This document shows positions 58,822-64,000 of a DNA stretch of 64,000 bases, piece by piece (the stretch's first letter is position 1; each line of letters opens with the position of its first letter). Made by a program: the position numbers and the translations under genes. The notes beneath the pieces were generated by a model that saw nothing but the letters and a program-made list of their open reading frames with translations, was not told the origin of the DNA and ran no database searches. Source of the DNA: Cephalotus follicularis (Eukaryota; Streptophyta; Magnoliopsida; Oxalidales; Cephalotaceae); the NCBI GenBank assembly GCA_001972305.1, contig BDDD01000363.1, positions 80,235 through 144,234 on the forward strand, written 5' to 3'.

Positions 58822-59404
58822 TTAATCTATGCTATCAATATCCATGTCGTCTTGACTACCGGAATCATATTCCATCACTCAGTCATCCTCATCCGTGTCC
58901 GAAAGATCATCTTCCCATTCATCTTCCTCGTCATCCGTATTGTCGTGGTCTGACGTAGGATCCCTTATTGGAACATTTGGAGGCAATACTACCTCTTCCC
59001 ATTCCCCATATCCTCAAAGGGAATCTTCGTTTGTAGGACTTAAATCAGCTGCAAATGATCGTAGTGGACCGGTGACAACATCTTCTTACAATGTCATATC
59101 CATACCCAAAGCGTCGCCATCTTCTTCTTCATAATCAGGAAGACTGTAGGCATTTCTGGGTTTCGTTTTTATCACAGTTACCCACCCTTTGTACCTACGA
59201 TCGTTGGACATGCTGGGTGCGTAGAACACCTGCACAGTTTGACTTGCTAGCATGAACGGGTCGTATGTGGGGAGTACCTTTTCTGGGTTCAGACGAACAA
59301 TCCCAAACTCATCCACTCCGGTACCTCTCTCCGAAGTGTCAATCCAATCACACTTGAATAAAACAACTTTGTTGTCTTTTCCGTAAAAATCGAGCTCCAC
59401 AACG
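58822..59404 (-). pseudogene. CACTA J DUF4216 half-domain and acidic tail
   Basis: Minus-strand text VELDFYGKDNKVVLFKCDWI, DTSERGTGVDEFGIVRLNPE and MLASQTVQVFYAPSMSNDRR is the C-terminal half of DUF4216. The first half of the domain, and the TNP2 and DUF4218 parts, are deleted. A stop after LGMDMTL and another near the end interrupt the acidic tail, which ends DDMDIDSID at 58822. Confidence 0.8.
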
Positions 59405-59629
59405 TCGACCTAGGAACATGTTTAAAGAGTGTAACTGAAACTTTCTTTAAGAAAACTATGTACACAAAATAACGATATATCCTACAGTGGACGTACGTAT
59501 GCTAGAACTGTCCGAACTGGACAATTCATGATTCACTCCTATTGAACGAATCATGAATGGGAATCTAAGGTTTCTCTCGACTTTAATCATAATAGGAAAC
59601 TGAATTGTATAATAAATTTAAACATGATA

Positions 59630-60108
59630 CTAACATACTAACTAAATTATGCATACACATATACTACTAACTATTATATATATACATACTAACTAAATTA
59701 TACATACATATATACTACTAACTATTATATATATACATACATATACACTAACATACTAACTAAATTATATACTAATAAATTAAACATACTAACTAATATA
59801 CTACTAATAAATTAAACATACTAACTAATATATACATAAGTACTAACTATTATATATATAACTAAATTATACGTATATACTACTATATATACTGTAATAC
59901 ATAACTAAATTATACATACTAACTAATATATACATATATACTAACTATTATATATATTTATGTACACAATAATACTTACATAATATACACAGATTATATT
60001 ACTTTACATATTTACATATTATATTTATATTTATAAAACAGCAATTTTATATATATATATACAAAACATTAGTAATATTATATAGACAACAGCAGAATAT
60101 ATATATAT
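59630..60108. repeat. AT-rich microsatellite tract
   Basis: About 480 bp of repeated ACTAACTAAATTATACATA and TATATATACATA variants. No coding content. It joins fragment J to the LTR of K. Confidence 0.85.
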
Positions 60109-60439
60109 TGTAAGAGCCCTAAATATTATAAAATATTATTAATGGGCTTTGTATTTATTTTCCCACATCCTGGGCTGGACCCGAATTTTATGATGTATTT
60201 AATTGGGCCTTAATGGAAAATAAATTATGATTTTAGGCCTTAAGATAATATAATTTATAAATATGGGCTAAAGGAATTATGTTATTCACCTTGGGCCAGA
60301 TTTATTGGTATAATTAGATTTTTGGGCCCTATTGTGAAAAATTTAAATTGGCCATAGTGAGGGGAGGCTGGCCCAAGCCCAGAAACAGGGCCTGCACCTG
60401 TAGGAACTCTCTCAAGAGTTCTAGACTCTTCCTAGAGTC

Positions 60440-60450
60440 ATTATAAAAAG
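60440..60450 (+). promoter_or_regulatory. TATA box of the K LTR
   Basis: ATTATAAAAAG, about 330 bp after the LTR start and oriented toward gag. Confidence 0.5.
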
Positions 60451-61177
60451 AGTATGAGACAAAGAGCAACAACTTTGGCCATTTGCCTTACACAGTGGTT
60501 CCAGAAAGATCGAGAGAGTGAGAGAGGGAGAGGTAGAAGACAAATGGGAGTTGTCCAAGTAAGCCCCATGTCCTCTGCACTCCATCCCTATAAATACTCA
60601 TTTCCCTGGGGACAAGAAGAGCACAAGGAAGAAGAATTGGAAAAGTGTGTAGCAGTCTCCTGCTTAAAGGAAAGCCAGATTTAATGGGGAAGGAGCATCT
60701 CCATTTTCAACCACCTTCCAGGTAGGTTACTTCATACTCGAGTGACTACGGGCTGATGTATGTGTGTGAATGTATGTTATGTATATTTGATTGTTTGGTT
60801 TGACTGCTGTGTACACTTTATTGTTCTTTGTTGTTGCATTATGGTTGGTGTTCATTAGCAATTGCAAGTAATATACACATGTATTGAACCTTGAAAGATG
60901 CCGTTCAGTGGACGTTGTGCATTTCAGGTGACCATCTCCAATAATTGCGCATGAGATAGTGTGTTTCATCCCTGGCTGGCATCCCCAGTACGCACAAACA
61001 GTGCTTGACGCACAAGGACGCCATGGATGTTCATGTCGAGCTAGAGATGAGCTCCCCTGGCCATGCGACCGAGCATGGCAGAGCGTCGAGCTTCTCGCCG
61101 GCAGCACCGAACTCCTCCCCGTCACTGGCGAGCACCGTACATGCGTCTAAGAATGCAGTGCCACACCTCTGCATTGA

Positions 61178-61440
61178 TGTCAGGGCCGAGCGCATCAACT
61201 GCCGGGGGAAGATGCCAGGGCCGAGCCCATCAACTGCCGGGGGAAGATGCCAGGGCCGAGCGCACCATCTGCCGGGGGAAGATGCCAGGGCCGAGTGCAC
61301 CATCTGCCAGGGGAAAATGCCAGGGCCGAGTGCACCATCTGCCTGGGGAAGGTGCCAGGGCTGAGCGCATGGACGCCGGGTTGAGCGCATGGACGCCGGG
61401 GGCTGAACGCATGGACTGCCATGGGGAAGCGTCGAGCTCC
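61178..61440 (+). repeat. GC-rich tandem repeat, about 35 bp, in the K LTR
   Basis: About six units containing GATGCCAGGGCCGAGYGCA and CATCTGCCGGGGGAA, ending in shorter variants (GAGCGCATGGACGCCGGG). No convincing protein on either strand. Confidence 0.85.
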
Positions 61441-62269
61441 ACGCCCGAGCGCCAGGGGCGAGCATCCAAGCTGCTACCATGGAAGAGCAGCCATGCCCGA
61501 GCGCCAGGGATGAGCGCTAGACATGCCCGGGGACGAACTGTTGGAGACGCTGAGGAAGCCTTACCAGCGGCGCCAATGCCAGGGGAGCCGTCCATGGCTC
61601 TCCCCTGCCATGTAGGCTCTTGGTGATTCCCTTCCATGCAACCCAGGGACGCTCCCGAGCTGTGCGCCGTCATTGCCAAGCACCTGAGCTTCCCCTACCG
61701 TGAGCCGAGCAAGCTTTGTGAGTGTAATGATCCCTGGTAGAGTGCCCCAGGATGCGCCACGAAGAGGGAGACAAGCATTGTGAATGCGAGTACGTCCCCT
61801 GCATGGTGAAACAGTTTACTAATTCCATGCATGTGAATGAGCATGTGTACCCCGGGAAAGTGTTAAAAAGGTAGATATTTATATATGCATGCACCATGAG
61901 GAAGGGGCCACAGAATGTGAACATGCACACGTCCCCGCATGGCAGACGTCCCAACAGTAGGTGCGTGGCCACCCTACATGCATGAGGAAATGTTTATATG
62001 CACGTGCGTGTCCGGGCAGTGAAGATAAGGGAATTTGATACATGTAAGTATCCCCCGGGCAATGATTAATAAGGGATGAGACTATGCATGTGCCATGCAC
62101 GTTTGAGGTGAACCTCGTGCATGGGGAGTGCCCTGCACAATGGTGAACCTTGGTCCGGCTTAGGAAATGGCTTAAGGAAGCCAAAGAAAAGAAAAAGGAA
62201 ATAAGCCAGGGAAGGAAATAGAATTAGGAAATAAAATGTATAAGGAAAAGATTTAGATAAATGGTCCCG

Positions 62270-62500
62270 AGCTGGTGAGCCCAACAGGGGAGAATTCCGC
62301 CGAGCAGGTGAACCTACGGGGTGAACTCCGCGAGGCAGGTGATCCTCGGGCGAATCCGCCAATGGTGAACCTAAGGGTGAACTCCGCCAAGGCTGGTGAT
62401 CCAAGGGGTGAACCGCGAGCAGGTGAGCAAAGGGTGAACCGCTCAGCAGGTGAACCGGAGGAGAATTCCACGGGCTGGTGAACCTAAAGGTGAACCATGT
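62270..62500 (+). repeat. Degenerate GGTGAACC repeats in the K LTR
   Basis: Alternating motifs GCAGGTGAACC, GGGGTGAACTCCGC and GAATTCCGCC recur some eight times with irregular spacing. Confidence 0.75.
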
Positions 62501-62945
62501 ATACTGACCAGACCATAGGATGACCGGACTAGACTCCTCTGTGATATGATTATTATGTATGATTCGAGTAGAGTAGTCCGAGGATAAATGATGATGATGA
62601 TTATGCTAAGGATTATGATTTGCATTCATGTAGGCATGTATATTTATTATTATTTTCTCCTCTTCTTGTATTGTTGTTCCTCTTGTATGTGCCCGTATAT
62701 GGGGTGACCTACACAACCCTCTGGGTTGCTGACCCATTCCTTTGAATGGGCCAGGTACAGGTGCAGGTGGTGGAGGCACGTCGCAGCAGCGCTAAAGACA
62801 AGGATTATTGAGTAAGTTCCTCCTCGACAGTACGCTTCCATGGACAAGTTGCAGGAAATAAATTATGTATTTATTTTATTCTGGTTCATAGCAGTGTAAT
62901 TTATATGATTCGAACTGGGTCTGTAATCCACACATTAAATAAAGG

Positions 62946-62979
62946 ATTTTGATTTTGATTTTGATTTTGATTTTGATTT
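62946..62979 (+). repeat. TTTTGA hexanucleotide microsatellite
   Basis: Five to six uninterrupted TTTTGA units close to the 3' end of the K LTR. Confidence 0.9.
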
Positions 62980-63079
62980 ATTTAAGTTTTAAATTTTATG
63001 CTCATTTATGATGATGATTGTACGGATTGCCACGTGTCGAATCATGGGGCCCATCCCACGGTTCGGGGCGTGACAGTTT

Positions 63080-63094
63080 TTGGTATCAGAGCCG
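63080..63094 (+). other. Primer-binding site of gypsy K
   Basis: TTGGTATCAGAGCCG lies five bases after the LTR end and is an exact initiator tRNA-Met complement core (TGGTATCAGAGCC). Confidence 0.9.
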
Positions 63095-63185
63095 TACTAT
63101 TCTAGATATGCCGGGATAGGACCCTTGGCAAAGTGGAATTAAGGTATATGTGTGGATATTGACCCGTTCTTTTATGTGAACCAGA

Positions 63186-64000
63186 ATGGAAGGACGACGA
63201 AGTAGAAGCGTACGAGGAGAAAGGTCTGGGCCGTCAAATAGGCGTACCCGTTCAAATAGAGGTGCCGAAGAACAAGGAGAAGTTAATGCACCTCAAGAAG
63301 TGCAACCTGCTGCTCCTGCCAGAGAGGAACGTAGAGGATTCATGAGGAGAATGCGCTCTATGATAAACCAAATGCATGAATTTCTTCAAGGACAACCGGA
63401 TGAGGATGAACCACCTGCTGCTGCACCAGCTAGACGTGCAGCAAAGTCTTCTGAACAGACATCGGCCGCTCGACCAGCTAGGCGAGCTGTAGCTGCAAGG
63501 ATATCGGTCGACCAACCTTCGCGACGAGAGAACCCTCTGATCGGATTTTTGAAGTTAAACCCTCCATCCTTCACGGGAGATCCTGATGGTGTATCGGCGG
63601 AGAGGTGGTTAATGCAAATGGACAAAATCTTTCGAGTCATGGATTGTTCCGACTCTCAGAAGGTTGTGTTCGCAACGTATATGCTACAAGGTGAAGCTGA
63701 ACACTGGTGGAAAATGATTGAATCCCAGTGGGAGATATCTGGAACGACATACTCTTGGGATACCTTTAAATCAGAGTTTAATGACCGATTCTATCCTGAG
63801 GTAGAAATCGACAAGCGAGAAACTGAATTCCTGGGGCTGACACAGGGAGATATGTCTGTGGCCCAGTATAAGGCTAAATTCATTGAATTATCAAGGATAG
63901 CTCCGTACCTGGTGAATACTGAGTCACGAAAGGCTAAGAAGTTCCTTGCAGGACTTCGACCTGACATTCAAGAAAAGTTAGTGCCCCTCCATCTACGATC
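63186..64000 (+). CDS. Gypsy K Gag, N-terminal 271 codons (runs off the window)
   Basis: Open from the ATG at 63186 to the window end with no stop. It begins MEGRRSRSVRGERSGPSNRR, a basic region. An Ala/Pro/Arg-rich stretch follows, then from about residue 117 the Gag core: FLKLNPPSFTGDPDGVSAER, YMLQGEAEHWWKMIES (near residue 170), WDTFKSEFNDRFYPEVEIDK and RKAKKFLAGLRPDIQEK. This is a gypsy Retrotrans_gag domain that forms the element particle. The ATG is the first after the primer site in a good frame. The frame is unbroken, so K may be young. Zinc knuckle and pol should follow outside the window. Confidence 0.88.
   Translation, partial: MEGRRSRSVRGERSGPSNRRTRSNRGAEEQGEVNAPQEVQPAAPAREERRGFMRRMRSMINQMHEFLQGQPDEDEPPAAAPARRAAKSSEQTSAARPARRAVAARISVDQPSRRENPLIGFLKLNPPSFTGDPDGVSAERWLMQMDKIFRVMDCSDSQKVVFATYMLQGEAEHWWKMIESQWEISGTTYSWDTFKSEFNDRFYPEVEIDKRETEFLGLTQGDMSVAQYKAKFIELSRIAPYLVNTESRKAKKFLAGLRPDIQEKLVPLHLR

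Larger units (their letters stand above)
56500..59630 (-). mobile_element. CACTA fragment J, deletion derivative related to D
   Basis: Minus-strand sequence collinear with D. 59630-59405 matches the D segment 22880-23091, 59404-58822 matches D from 26387 (DUF4216 onward), and 58663-56596 matches the D TNPA-like gene. About 3.3 kb of D (the TNP2 transposase) is absent. No CACTA terminal repeat was found at either end, so both ends are truncated. A 641-base run of N lies inside. Confidence 0.82.
60109..63075 (+). mobile_element. 5' LTR of gypsy element K (2,967 bp)
   Basis: Starts TGTAAGAGCCC and ends GGGGCGTGACA, followed directly by a tRNA-Met primer site and gag. Contains a TATA box at 60441, two tandem-repeat blocks and a TTTTGA run (62946-62979). 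The central 61000-61700 part is GC-rich, unlike the rest of the window. Open frames there on both strands come from the repeats. Confidence 0.88.

Noticed and set aside
58895-59134. Plus-strand Ser-rich frame (MSERSSSHSSSSSSVLSWSD)
   Set aside because: It is the antisense of the acidic Asp/Glu-rich tail of the minus-strand J gene.
61005-61679. Several long overlapping frames in the GC-rich part of the K LTR
   Set aside because: The frames come from a tandem repeat in GC-rich DNA with few stop codons, and they exist in four or more frames at once.

Overview
This is a stretch of nuclear DNA from a flowering plant, most likely a eudicot. Evidence for that is a plant-specific NAC transcription factor with introns, Ty1/copia and Ty3/gypsy elements primed by initiator tRNA-Met, an L1-type LINE with a plant RNase H tail, CACTA (En/Spm) DNA transposons, a TRIM and a tRNA-derived SINE. 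Runs of N (641 bases at 57738-58378 and one base at 35405) show a draft assembly. I cannot name the species. I found no bacterial-type system, CRISPR array, rRNA or true tRNA gene.

Almost the whole window is nested mobile DNA. I use letters for the elements. A (1 to about 1072, minus) is the 5' part of a copia element. A dead LINE runs from about 1085 to 29702 and has been split by three later insertions: copia B (2500-12528, minus), chromodomain gypsy C (12620-20342, plus) and CACTA element D (21885-29203, plus). Each insertion has a clean target-site duplication (CTAAG, CTTGA, TCT). Removing each one restores the LINE reading frame across the junction, so the order of events can be read directly.

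Copia E (30476-46141, plus, duplication AATTC) carries three insertions of its own: solo LTR F (31325-34092, CTACT), chromodomain gypsy G (34904-43617, minus, GTTGT) and a 399-bp TRIM (43839-44237, GTAAT).

The one convincing host gene is an intact four-exon NAC gene (coding 47629-49712, plus, 390 residues). A 187-bp SINE lies about 250 bp after its stop codon. Upstream of it is AT-rich DNA with a roughly 140-bp tandem duplication.

Right of the NAC gene, a CACTA 5' end (H, from 51160) is split by solo LTR I (51688-55017, GTCTG). Then come 1.4 kb of mostly unrecognised sequence and a CACTA fragment J on the minus strand (about 56500-59630). J is related to D but has lost its TNP2 transposase by an internal deletion at a TCCTTGG microhomology. 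The window closes with the 5' LTR, primer-binding site and open gag of gypsy element K (60109 to beyond 64000).

The working genes are probably only the NAC gene and perhaps the gag of K. The other element genes carry stops, frameshifts or deletions, apart from two uninterrupted reading frames in C (129 codons before gag, and integrase to chromodomain). No new multi-gene system is evident. The more unusual observations are the 129-codon frame ahead of gag in C, the ATCGAT/GTCGAC-centred repeats shared by the LTRs of G and I, and the deletion structure of J.
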